Shown piece after piece: positions 11,640-23,235 of a stretch of DNA of 64,000 nucleotides. The position numbers were made by a program, and so were the translations under genes. The stretch covers positions 70,691,395-70,755,394 of the forward strand of contig CM057835.1 of NCBI GenBank assembly GCA_030068075.1, read 5' to 3'. Positions within the stretch are counted from its first letter, which is position 1. Each line of letters opens with the position of its first letter. This DNA is from Paguma larvata. Taxonomy: Eukaryota; Chordata; Mammalia; Carnivora; Viverridae. Under the pieces are notes generated by a model that saw nothing but the letters and a program-made list of their open reading frames with translations, made no database searches and was not told the DNA's origin.

Positions 11640-12080
11640 CCAACTTTCCTTTTTTTGGTTTATTAGGGGGTGGTGTTAAGGGTTTTACTCAGTTATATTT
11701 AGATACATCTCACACATTTAAAACAATGCCTTTCAGTACACTCTCCAAATTGTGAAAACATCACTGCTATCACATTCCTATGTTCTGGAAAGAAACATCT
11801 TACCTTTTGGCATTCATCTTCAGTTTCCCACCAGTTTGCTCAGTCTCTGGCAATCAGTGATGTACACTCTGTCCCCATAGCTTCCCCAGTTTGGATATTT
11901 CAGATAAATGGAGTTGCACAATATGGCATCTTTGGGGAATGACTTTTTTCACTTGGAATAATAATTTCAAATTACATCCATAGTGTAACATGGACTAGAA
12001 CTTAGTTACTTTTACTATGAAAATATATCCCATTGTATGGACAAATCATATTTAAGGATCTAAATATAAGACATTTTTCT
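11640..12080 (-). mobile_element. Ancient L1 3' fragment, antisense
   Basis: This degraded L1M-type 3' sequence (…catcactgct…, …ggagttgcacaatatggc…, …cccattgtatggacaaatc…) has no open frame of note. It is part of the cassette, because the same stretch occurs at 53,555-53,965. It therefore predates the cassette duplication. Confidence 0.55.
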
Positions 12081-12169
12081 GTTGTTTCCTCCCTGCTGTA
12101 ACCAATATGAGCCTCCTTGGTAAGCCATTCTTAGCATGTCAGTGACATGACATCCTGAGAAAAGATCAG

Positions 12170-13220
12170 AAGACATAGCTGAAGGAATGAGGAAAAAGGG
12201 AAAAGTTTTTTTTACCCACAATGTCCCACCATCTTTAACCCCATATTCAAAGAATCTGAACAGGGGAGAATATGATTTGAGACTCCATGATAGGTAGAAT
12301 CTTCCCTCCCCATGAAATCAATGAGCTCCTCTCCTGTCAGCAGCCCTGCATGTGGACTGTCTGCCAGAAGGGTGGGCTCTTTCCCAAATGGCTCCTTTGT
12401 TCCACAAAGAAGCGTTATCCGGTGTGAATGTTCCCATTCCACAGAGGCCCCCACCATTTCTGATTTCCGTGGGTCATAAACCCAATTTCTGAGTGAAATA
12501 CTAATGATAAAATTGTAAAATAACACATAGAGATAAACAATGGCCAAGAATTCTTCATGCATTGAATGAACCCGAGCATGGTCTCCAGAACTTTGGTCTG
12601 GACCAAGTGTCTTCCCGGTTGAGCAGAACGTTCCATGTTTAGCACTGGAAGTGCCATATCCTGGCAATGACCTCACTCACGAGCAAATGAGGATGGATGT
12701 TCAGTTTAGCATAGATCCTCATCTCTCCTATAATGTTCTTCTATGAATTATTTCAGTACCTTCTTTCTTTCGCTATTAAATGATCCATACCTTCATGCTT
12801 CAGTCATCTAGACTGGAAGGGGACACACCTTAATTACTAGAAGCGAGTTAAATTACATTGCAATGTGGCATGTGCTAATAGACGCACAGTATAACTTCCT
12901 GAATCACAGCTTCATGTTTGAGTAAGGATGATCAGAGACTGTTCTTGACTTCAGGGTATGTGTCCTCATGGGAAAAATCTGTAGGAAATTGGTCCTTCTG
13001 AAAATGGGCCATTGTCTTGTGATTTTCTAAAGCACCTGTTATGAGATTTGCTTCCTGACTCAAATAGCATCAGTGTGATTTTTAGAAAGTATCTGCTAAT
13101 GCATAGGAAGGCAGGTGTGACCATTACCTCTATTAGCGTGTCTCCTTTTAAGGGGAGACGACAATTTCTTCATGAGAAAGTATTTATTATGTTTAGAGTA
13201 GGAAACGTTACCAAGAAATA
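12170..13220. other. IGLV-cassette 3' spacer, no gene seen
   Basis: This is non-coding spacer paralogous to 54,050-54,140 plus 56,010-56,770; for example, ataccttcatgctt occurs at 12,789 and again at 56,339. The minus-strand reading frames here (up to 154 codons) lack any recognisable domain and are not conserved between the paralogs. Confidence 0.5.
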
Positions 13221-13235
13221 TAGAAGTTAGATGTT

Positions 13236-13396
13236 GATAACATAAGAGACACTCAAAGACTAAGAACAAACTGAGGGGAGAGGGGGGTGTGGGAGGGGAG
13301 ATAGTGGGTGATGGGCTCAGAGGAGGACACTTGTTGGGATGAACACTGGGTGTTATATGGAAACCAATTTGACAATAAATTATTAGAAAAAAAAGA
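13236..13396 (+). mobile_element. LINE-1 3' end, about 160 bp, with TSD
   Basis: This very short L1 tail (agactctcaaagactaag-type 3' UTR through aatttgacaataaattatt plus A-tail) is flanked by agaagttagatgttg (13,221-13,235) and agaagctagatgttg (from about 13,396), a 15-bp target duplication with one mismatch. Confidence 0.8.
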
Positions 13397-13399
13397 AGC

Positions 13400-15540
13400 T
13401 AGATGTTGCATGAATAATATTGCTTCATATTGCTATGAAAATTCTGGAGCTACAAAACCCTATGTGTCTTGTGTATATGAGTCTCAACGTGTAGGAAAAT
13501 CTGCTATGGTTGTCTCTAGGGTTCAATATTTGTATAAAAAGATGAGAGAATTATTACCTTTAATATAGTCAGTGTGAAATATTTCAAGTTTTTATATAAT
13601 TAAAATATCTACTAGTGTCTTTCTGCTCAATGCAATCAGGAAATCAGTATCTTAGGGCAAGAACATTCATGTGTCTATAGAATACATGAGTTAAGTGACA
13701 CTCTTTTTACATTGCATCTGTTCTGGTAATTTTATATTTCTTTTTTCCCCCACTTCTTAAGTTATGGAATCATCTTCTTTCATTCAACCTTAATGATAAG
13801 GGTAGATATTTGTGTATTTTAATTTATTTGCTTTAGCTTTATTGGTCATTAATCATATTATGCTCAAATGGTCATTGGAGATACTCTTGCTTCTTACTTA
13901 AATATTATGCCTTAATATGTGGTCACAAGTACTCAGAAGAATTGAACACTATAGTGTTTCCTGCACCATGGGGACTTGAGTTTGCTCTTTGCACTCACAA
14001 ATTATGTAATAGGAGAAAAGACGGCTCTTGCATGTATCATGCAAGAAGAAGCTGGACACCTGGGTTCCCAGGAAATCTCTCTAGTGATCTCAAGAAGCAA
14101 GGATCCAATCTGTAAGACTACTCACTCATTCCCAGAACTAAATGATGGTTTCTGAGAATCTCATTAACATGTTACCATTTCATTACTATCTCAGTAATAG
14201 ACATTATGATCTAGATTAATTCTAAAGTAACGTAGTACATACTCAAAACACACACGAACAATCATTTCAAATAAAACAGCTATCACGCCCTTTTACTACA
14301 CATTCTCGTTCCCTCAATTCCATTTCTACCAATTATTTCTTTCCATCTTTGGCCAGGGCATTACTTTTCTTGGGCTCTTTAAAGGTCCTTCAAAGGGTAT
14401 GAACAAGTACATTAAAATAGTTTCATCAGAATATTCACACTCTATAGAAATATGCCCGTTTTCTGAGTGGGCATTTCCATTCCCTTTCTGGCAAAGAGTA
14501 GTCAGTCCTGATTAGAGCCTTTGCCCTAAATCTGTCTCTTTAAGAAATGCACGAGATCCAAACTCCTTTTGTGAATGAAGGGGCTGTATTTCAAGATGAC
14601 ACACAGCTCCGAGGGGAGATCTTCTCAGTATGCACTAAGGGACAGGATGAAGAATGTCCAAGTCCCTGTGATCAATGGAAATACTCTCTGTTGAATCGTC
14701 TGGGGAGAGTCACAGCTTCCTCTTTGCCAATGTGATATAGCTCCAGAAGGTACCTCTTCCCAACTCCTCCACAGAGAACAGAGGCACAAGGAGATGCCTA
14801 CTCAGTGCCATTTCCATAGTTCTCAGGAGAATCGTCACTTTAAATGCCTCCATCCCATCTCCCACACCAGTGCAGACCAGCTTAGATTTAGGTCACATAA
14901 ATTGTCATTGACTTATTCTCTTCTCCAACATACTTTAATCCACATGGCACTCCTTGCAAGGTTATTCTGGTGTTGAAGCAAAAGCATCTGAAAAAACATC
15001 AGATGATATTGCTTAGGGAATGACGACCAAAAGATTACTTTTCTGTCTTGAGTTCTTCATCCTTGAACCCTTATCTAAAGGATTTCATCCAGGAATATGA
15101 CACACATTGAGCTCAGTCAGATGTATGACACCCCTCTGCTCAGATGTCTGAACCTGCATCTTAGAAACCACCCATCATGTGTCTGTCTCCTCTTTTGAAT
15201 GGGTACTTCAAAATGGCTCCTTTTTTCCACAAGGCATATTTTGTGGGTCATTCCATACACCCTCTGGAATTCTGAAGGATATATGATACCCTTTTTTGTC
15301 CCACTCAAATGTTAGCTAGATTTCCTTTTATATAATGGATTGGTATGTACACATCACATTAATTGTCTGTTCAAGAATTTGTTGGATTTCCAATTGAAGC
15401 AGGGCTTCAGTTCAAGAGTTATGATAGGGTACCACCTTCACTTTACCAGTTTTATATGGCAACCCATGTCTGACACACCTGACTGGTGTTCACTATGTCT
15501 AATAGCTCAGTCTTTGTCATAACATTAATGCACTTAATTT
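13400..15540. other. IGLV-cassette remnant without a V exon
   Basis: The region resembles cassette flanks on both sides of a V gene: 13,600-14,760 matches upstream spacer, and 15,205-15,270 (aaatggctccttttttccac) matches the downstream flank seen at 7,975 and 24,258. No leader, V exon, octamer or RSS was found between them. This is best read as a cassette that lost its V segment by deletion. Confidence 0.4.
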
Positions 15541-16699
15541 TTTCACAAGTCTTTTTCCCTATGGTCTTTATGATTTCGAGGCATGTTTCATCAACTTTAA
15601 GGGGGGAGATTTATCAAGAACACATGCTGTAGTTTGTCAAATACTTTTTCTGCGTCTATTCAGAGGATTGTATAGTTCTTACCCTTTCGTTTATTAAGGT
15701 GGTGTCTCATGTTGATTGATTTGTGAATATTGGACCACTTTTGGAGCCTAAGAATTAATCTCACTTGATTGTGGTGAATAATTTTTAATGTACTGTTGGG
15801 TATGATTTGCTAGTATCTTACTGAGAAATTTTGCAGCCATGTTCAACGGGAATATTGGCCTGTAATTCTCCTTTTTAGTGGGGTCTTTCTCTGGTTTTGA
15901 ATTCAAGGTAATGCTGGCCTTGTAGAAGGAGTATGAAGTTCTCCTTCCATTTCAATTTTCTGGAACAGATTGAGAAAAAAAGATATTATCTCTTCTTTAA
16001 ATGGAAGAATTCCCCTGGGAAGACTGCTGGTCTTGGACTTTTGTTTGTTGGGAAATTTTGGTTACTGATTCAATTTCTTTGCTGGCTACGGGTCTGTTCA
16101 CATTATCTATTTCTTCTTGTTTTGGATCTTTGCATGTTTCTAGGAAATTGTCCATTTCTCCGTATTGCCCCGTTTGTCGGCATATAATTTTTCATAAGGC
16201 TCTCTTAACAATTGTGTGTATTTATGTGCTGTTGGTTGTGATGTCTCCTCTTTCATTTGTGATTTTATTCATTTGGGTCATTTCTCCTTTCTTTTTGGTA
16301 AGTGTGGCTAGGGGTTTCTCAGTTTTATTAATTCTTTCAAAGAACCAGCCCTTAGTTTCATTGATCTGTTCTACTGTTTTCTGTTTGTTTGTTTCTAGAT
16401 CATGCTTTTCTGCTCTAATCTTTAGTTTTTTTTCCTCTGCTGGCTTGAGGCTTCATTTGCTCTCCCTTTCTCTAGCTCCTTAAAGTTTAAACTTAGGTTG
16501 TGTATTTGCGACTCTTTTCGCTTCTTGAGGAAGACCTGTATTGCAGTATACTTCCCTCTTAGGACTGCCTTTTCTCCATCCCAAAGGTTTTAGACTGTTG
16601 TGTTTTCATTTGCTTCCATGTACTTTTTCCTTTATCTATAATTATTTTATTTAACCCACTCATTCTTCATTTGGGTGTTCTTTATATCTCCATGTTTAT

Positions 16700-17256
16700 G
16701 CGATCTTTCTTTTTTTTTTTTTATGTTTTTTTTTTTATTATAATAGTTTATTTTCAAATTGGTTTACATATAACACCCAGTGTTCATCCCAACATGTGCC
16801 CTTTTTAATGCCCATCACCCCCTCTCCCCCCTCCCTCATCCCCCCACCCTCAGTTTTTTTCTTAGTCTTTGAGAGTCTCTTATGTTTTATCTCCCTCCCT
16901 CTCTGTGTCTTTTTTTTCTTTCCCCTCTTCCCCTCCCCCTGGTTTTTGCTTAGTCTCACAAAGTCCACCTATTCTTGGAAACATATGGTATCTGTCTTTT
17001 TCTGACTGACTTATTTCACTTAACATAATACCCTCCAGTTCCATCCATCTGGCTACACATGGCCAGATTTCATTTTTTCCCATTGCCACGTAGTAGTCCA
17101 TTGTATATAAGTACCATAACTTCTTTATCCATTCATCAGTTGATGGGCACTTGGTCTCTTTCCATGATTTGGCTATTGTCGAAAGTGCTGCTATGAACAT
17201 TGGGGTACACGTGCTCCTATGCATCAGCATTCCTGTGTCTCTTGGGTAGATTCCTA
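16700..17256 (-). mobile_element. Younger L1 3' end nested in the old L1
   Basis: Two T-runs (16,708-16,737) are followed by antisense L1 3' UTR and the ORF2 C-terminus. It is of the younger type (rc aatttgaaaataaactatt), like 33,040-34,043. It splits the older antisense L1: sequence resumes at aattgatttatgtatttgg. The minus-strand frames at 16,738-17,230 are ORF2 C-terminal fragments. Confidence 0.85.
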
Positions 17257-18635
17257 GCAGGCTTTTAATTGATTTATGTATTTGGATACTCTAAAGTGGG
17301 AGGCATAAATATTTACAGTTGTTACATATTCTTGTTGAACAGCATCCTTTATTATGAGATAATGCACTTTTCATATTTTGTTACAGTATTTTGTTTAAAA
17401 TTTAGTTTGTCTGATATTAAGTATTTCTACTCTGGTTTTCTTTGGTCTACATCAGCATAGTAGATGGTTCTCTGTCCCCCCACTTGCAATCTGAAGATGT
17501 ATTTAGGTCTAAATTGAGTTTCTTTTAGGCGGTGTATTTATAGGCCCTGTTTTTTTTTTTTTCATCCCAATACTCTATATCTTTTGATTGGAGCATCTTG
17601 CCCATTTACATTCAGAGTGGTTATTGATAGATATGAATTTAGTGCCATTATGTTATCTGTAAAGTTGGTGTTTCTGGTGATATTCTCTGTTCCCTTTTAG
17701 CCTTCATTGCTTTGGTTCTTTTTTTCCACACTGAGAGAGTCCCCTTTACTATTTCTTGCATGGCTGGTTTAGGGTCATGAAATCCTTTAGTTTTTGTTTC
17801 TTTGGGAAACGCTTTATCTCTGTTTCTATTCTCAGTGGCAGACTTGCTGATAAAGTATTCTTGGCTGCATATTTTCCCATTCAGCACTTTGAATAGATGA
17901 TGCCACTTCTTTCTGGCCTGCCAGGTTTCTGTGAACAGATCTGAAACGAATCACATTTGTCTTTCCTCATAGGTTAAAACTTTTTTTTCCATTGCTGCTT
18001 TCAGGATTCCTAACTTGTCTTTGTATTTTGTGAAGTTGGCTGTGATACATCTTGATGATAGCTGGCTTCTGTTGAATCTAATGGGAGTTCTCTGTGAATC
18101 TTGGATTTTGATGTTTGTTCCTTTCCCTTAGTTAGGGAGGTTTTCAGCTATAATTTACTCAAGTAAACCTGCTCCTTTATCTTTCTCTTTTTCTTCTTGG
18201 GTTTCTATGATATGAATATTATTATGTTTTAAGGAGTTACTAACATCAATAAGTCCACATTTTTGATTCAATAAGTTTCATTCCCTCCTTTTTTTCAGAA
18301 TATTAATTTCCATAATTTTATCTTCTATATACTTTGCTTCATCCATCCTCATTGTCGTTGCATAGTTTCAGTTTTACTACATCTCAGTTATAGCATTTTT
18401 TTTATTGCAGTCTGAGTCATTTTTAGTTCTTTTATCTCTACAGCAAGGGATTCTGTAGTGTCTTCTATGCTTTTCTCAAACTCAGCTAGTATCCTTACGA
18501 TAATTGTTTTAAATTCTGATTCAAACATCTTACTAGTATCCGTATTGATTAACTCCTTGGATGTGACTTCTTCCTGTTCTTTCTTTTGAGGTGAAATCCT
18601 CAGTCTTATGATTATATCTGACTCACTGGTTTATG

Positions 18636-18636
<1 letters not shown>

Positions 18637-18669
<33 letters not shown>
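18637..18669. repeat. (GT)n microsatellite
   Basis: This is a pure GT tract of about 16 units at the ORF1 to 5'-UTR side of the old L1. Confidence 0.95.
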
Positions 18670-18670
<1 letters not shown>

Positions 18671-19202
18671 TTGTTATGAAAGCCTTTAGTATTTTCTGTT
18701 TCTGTTAGTAATGCCTATATTAACAAGAGGTCCAAAAATTTAAACTAAAAAGTGGAAGTTAGATCTAGGTGTGTTTTGGTCTGCTTGTTAAAAGACGCTA
18801 GATCCCCACCACCCCCACTCTCCACACAAAAAAGGAAGCTATTAAAGATCTCATTACCCTTAGATCTGAAGCTTTGCAGCACTCTATGATCTGCAGACAT
18901 TGTGCATGCCAGGAATTTTGGCTGGTCTTTTTGAAGAGGGGCCTGCTGTGCTGCTTCTCAGACTGACTTACTTAGTGGAGATGTACCTGTAGAGCCCAAT
19001 GGAGTCAGGCTTGGTGTAGTTCTTCTGGTCTCCATTGGGTGCCTTGTTCTGCTCACTGAAGCTGGTCAGTGCTGATTGGGGTGATTAGGAATGGTGGAGC
19101 CCTGTTCTCCCATCCCAGAGTGGGGAGTTCCTGACTGCCACTCTTCAGGAAGCCCTCACAGAAGAGAAACAAATACCTTCTTGTGAACCCCTCTTCCACT
19201 AT

Positions 19203-19786
19203 TGTTGGGAGCGTTTTTGGGCTCACAGGTTGAGACTCTTCCCTGTTAGGAAAAGGTGTTGAAGCAGTTGTGAGCTGGCTGAATATTGTTGTGATTTGTG
19301 TAAATGTTGGGCTCCTATTATGTAAATTCACTCATTCACAAGCAAAGGACAAGCATTGGGAATTCTGTCCATGCCAGTCGGGTTGCACCTCCCTCATTGT
19401 AGTTGGAAGAATAGGTGGAATGACTCCGGACCTGTTTATAGATAATTAACATAGGTAGGCCTAGGTAACTTCCTGTTCTCTCCCCCTGCCTTAAATTTGT
19501 ATGCTGATTAATTTGAAAACAACTTGCAAGATTGAAGAAATCGCCTCTTTACTGATAAAACACATTATTGTTCAAACTATGCTTACTGATGGGATGTGAC
19601 TCATTGCTGTAATGTAACTCACTACTTTTAAATAAAGAGACTGAGACCGGTAGGGCAGAGATGCCAGAATTGCCAGGACTGCCTGCTTGGTCATCAGACT
19701 ACATCTCTCTCGTGGCTCTCTCATTTCCTTTCGCCTGACCATCCATCCTTCGGGGACCCCTAGATTCGCTGGAACTGACCCCGGCA
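19203..19786 (+). mobile_element. Solo LTR, class II ERV-like, 584 bp
   Basis: The element begins tgttgggagc and ends ggaactgaccccggca, i.e. TG...CA ends as in LTRs of the ERVK/IAP-like class. It is flanked by a perfect 6-bp target duplication cactat (19,197-19,202 and 19,787-19,792), typical of that class. A polyadenylation signal aataaa sits at 19,631-19,636, ahead of a well-conserved R/U5-like segment shared with the LTR at 46,797-48,080. No internal viral genes are present. It is a solo LTR left by recombination, inserted into the 5' UTR of the old L1. Confidence 0.8.
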
Positions 19787-20407
19787 CACTATATCCCTGT
19801 GTTCATCATGCCTGTGTCCGAGCTGTCTGCCTGCCAGGCGACACAGCACTCTTGTGTTTTAGCTCAGGTGTGTGGTTGAGTTTCAGAGATCCAGGTTTTA
19901 GAGATCTACTGGTTGACCCGCGCTGATCCTTGGGGGTGAATATGCTGCATATGGCTGGTGCTGGATTTTCCTAGAAAAGCAGTCACACAACTGTAGAGCG
20001 GTTCAGAGTTTGTGGTAAAGTGCAGCAAGCACCAAGATGTGTTTCCCTCAGCAGGTGTCTTTGCTCCTATGGTAGGGAAAAAGGCAGCATGTTCACCCAG
20101 CCAGTTGTTTTGTCCCCAGAGAGGTCATGCCTCTCCAATGGACTCATTGGAATGGCATCATTCTCCAATGCACTCCAAGCTGGGGAATTGTTTTACCCCT
20201 GCAACCCATGGGATCATCAGCCTATGCTGCCTACTACTTGATCTCTTCCCTTCCTTCCCCACTGGAGCAATGCCAAGGCTGCCAGCCACCATCCACACAG
20301 GCCAAGTGTGGACTTCCAAAACTACAAATATTTTGCTCTTCTGCTTATAAAACTTGTGGTAGCCAGCCCCTCCCCTTTTCCCAGTCAATGATTTTAGGGA
20401 AGAGTTT

Positions 20408-20540
20408 TCTTGTGCAATTACTCGTGCTCGCTCTCAATCTCTCTCTCCCCCCTTTTTCTCCCCATGATCAATCCTCCCACCCTGCTGCAATTACCTGTGC
20501 TCACTCTCAGTCTCTCTCTCTCTCCTCTTTTTTCTCCCCA
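20408..20540. repeat. CT-rich tandem duplication in L1 5' UTR
   Basis: Two imperfect copies of a unit of about 70 bp (caattac[t/c][c/t]gtgctc...tctctctc...ctccccatgatcaatc) occur at about 20,416-20,470 and 20,489-20,550. Such internal tandem units are common in L1 5' UTRs, which supports reading this stretch as the antisense L1 promoter region. Confidence 0.5.
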
Positions 20541-20960
20541 TGATCAATCTTCCAACCCTTCTGCACCACACCCAATTCTTTTATCCCCCAAATCAACACT
20601 CCACAGCTCCTACCTTCCACGAGGTGGCCTCTTTTCTACCTCTAGATGTGCAGTTTTGCTCTCTCAATTCTCAGATCGATTTCTTGGGTGTGCAAAATGA
20701 TTTAATATTTACCTAGCTGTGTTCACGGGAAGAAGCAAGCTCAGGGTGCCCATCCTCCTCCGTCATCTTAATTCCTCTCCGCACCTTCCTTTCTTTTTGA
20801 TCAGAGACAATTTCATCCCTCATCCCATTGTTTAAGGTATGTATTTACACTTACACAGTGAAGGCACATTTTTAGAGAATTACTTGGGAGGCAGCAAGGA
20901 AATAATATTTTCTCATTTTTGAGCCTCCAAAATGTCCACCTACAGGTTCATCTTTCCTTT

Positions 20961-21747
20961 TTTACCTGTCTGGAAAAGTTCTGCAGTGAAGCCATCTGGT
21001 CCATGGCTTTTGTTTGATAGGAGATTTTTGATAACTGATTCTATTTCTTTACTAGTTATGGATCTGTTCAAATTTTCTGTTTCTTCCCGTTTGAGTTTTG
21101 GTAGCGTGTGACTGTTTAGAAATTTGTCCATTTCTTCCAGGTTGCCGAGTTTGCTGGCAAACTCTCACTCTTTGCAGATGACATGATACTTTACTTGGAA
21201 AACCCGACAGAATCCACCAAAAGCATACTGAAACTGATCCATGAATTCAGCAAAGTTGCAGGGTACAAAATCAATGTACAGAAATCGGTGGCATTCATAT
21301 ACACTATCAATGAAGCAGCAGAAAGAGAAATAAAGAAGCTTATCCCCTTCACAATCACACCAAAAACCATAAAATACTTAGGAATAAACCTAACCAAAGA
21401 TGTAAAAGACATCTACACTGAAAACTATAAAACTGAAGGGTATTATGCTGAGTGAAATAAGTCAGACAGAGAAAAACAGATGCCATATGTTCCCTCGCAT
21501 AGGTAGGCTTTGGGAGACATAACAGAAAACCAGGGGGGAGGGGAAGAGGGGAAGGAAGAAAAAAGAAATGCCACAGAGTGGAAGGAAGACATAACATAAG
21601 CGACTCTCAAAGACTAAGAACAAACTGAGGAGAAAAAGGGGTGTGGGAGGGGGTAGAGGGGATGATGGGCACAGAGGAGGGCATTTGTTAGGATGAGCAC
21701 TTGGTGTTGTATGGAAACCAATTTGACAATAAATTATTAAAATACAA
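20961..21747 (+). mobile_element. Rearranged L1: inverted 5' piece, deletion, 3' end
   Basis: There are three joined pieces. At 20,961-21,153 lies the N-terminal RT region in minus orientation. At 21,160-21,432 lies plus-strand ORF2 including an intact FADD site (about 21,174-21,185) and ENPTES.... At 21,433-21,747 lies the L1 3' end, after loss of about 1.4 kb of ORF2. The last piece is the start of segmental duplication copy B and matches 5,275-5,580. The inversion may be twin priming, and the second join is probably the duplication breakpoint. Confidence 0.75.
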
Positions 21748-22513
21748 AGAAAAGAAATGCGTGTTAGAGAGGTGTGAATGGTGGTACTAAGGGAGTTTCT
21801 TCAGAACATCCACACGGCATAGAATTCCTAGTCTGTTCTTAAGAGGGTAGTTCCAATTTGCAGGGATCAGTCAGCCATTATTGGAATTTCCCCTGTAAAG
21901 CATGTCATTTGGAAAACACAGAGGATCAAACATCTCTCTGTGGATGGAACACTTTACCTCAGGAAAGTGCACAGCTCTGAGGTCCATTACACTCTGTATA
22001 AAGAAGATGAAGACAAGAACATCTTGTTTCCCATGTAATAGAGAAAAGCACTCTGATGAGAGGTCCCTGGAACTTGGCCCCTTAGAGCAATCCTAACTCC
22101 AGACTCTTTCATGTGATATTTTTTGTTTCAACATTATGTGAAACCAATTGTTTTTCTCCATGTGCCATAGTTCTCATCCTGGCTTCATTCAAGTGTTGGT
22201 TTTATCTAATGTCTACCATTTCCTCAGCCCCAAACTAATAACTGCCACCCCAACACAAACCCTGTGACAAGGCTGTCCAGGGACAAGCTAACTGGTCCTG
22301 ATGGGGAGTCTCTGAGTTTCCTGGTGTGGTAGCTGAACCATTCCATTTTTATGAATATTGAGACAAAGACACATGATTTGGATGGCCTTAAGAGGGATCT
22401 AAGTATTTGGTACTATTTGGGAAGGGTAAAAGGAAGAAGGACAAGTAGCAGAGGACAGACTTCTAGCTCTCACTCTGCTGGCTTCCCTAGGACTTGGGAT
22501 GCACCATCTGTGG

Positions 22514-22529
22514 CCACCAGGGGGCAGCA
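22514..22529 (+). promoter_or_regulatory. CTCF-core-like motif
   Basis: ccaccagggggcagca, forward, 722 bp before the leader of the pseudogene at 23,236. It is the duplicated counterpart of 6,457 and is unchanged in sequence although the gene it accompanies is dead. Confidence 0.65.
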
Positions 22530-23235
22530 AGGGCCTGCATTTGGGGAAGATTATGGCTGTGGTTTACCCTGACCTGTATGGAATCCTAAAAGCTGATTCC
22601 TCCTAAATCCTGCCAAAAGGGCACAACATCAGAGGGGTGATCCAGTTCTGTTGTACCTCAATAAGTCCTTTGTTTGAAAGGTCAACAAACACCCCCAGGC
22701 TTCAGGATAAGAGAACCTTGCGAGGAAGGGGACTGAGAGAAGCATGAAGACCCATCCTATTGAGGACAGGAGGAAGAAGGAGAGGACACGAAAAATATCC
22801 CCAGTTTTTTCTTTGATTACTACAAAGGAATGAGTGAATCTCTCCTAATTTCAGCCTTTGAGGAACTTGTCCCGGCCTCAACACACACAGAATAAAGTGT
22901 AAGTACTGGAATTAGTTGTCCACTCTTAGGGACCTCCTACAGTAGTATAAGGGACATGCCGAATGGTTCCATTTCCTGGGCAATAACATGAGCTCTATCC
23001 TAGAAAATCCATATCAAAGTGTTTTAATCCTTCAGCTAAGTTCAGTTGCCCTGTATGCAAAAGGACCTAGAATGAAGGGTCAGATCAGAGGGAGTGAGAA
23101 GAGGAAGGTGTAGGTAGCAGACTGGCATGGAGGCCCCTCTCTTCTCTGAGACAAGGGCAGGGGGTGAGAGAAGTGTGGGAAAGCCAGGCCTAGGGCTGGG
23201 ATCTCAGAGGGTGGTGTCCCTGAGGCATCTCCAGC

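Larger units (their letters stand above)
15540..20785 (-). mobile_element. Old carnivore L1, near full length, antisense
   Basis: Antisense L1 runs from its ORF2 RT region (15,540-16,440) through ORF1-type sequence (about 17,270-18,600) and a long 5' UTR to about 20,785. There the reverse complement of the usual L1 5' end (tcctccgtcatctta at 20,756-20,770, equivalent to ...gatggcggagga...) marks the start. Reading frames are heavily degraded. It is interrupted by a younger L1 3' end (16,700-17,256) and by a solo LTR (19,203-19,786), so it is the oldest layer of this nest. Confidence 0.7.

Noticed and set aside
16001..16483. 160-codon hydrophobic frame, looks like a membrane protein
   Set aside because: It is the antisense reading of old L1 ORF2. 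T-rich antisense L1 gives Phe/Leu/Ser-rich frames; many similar ones occur in the window.
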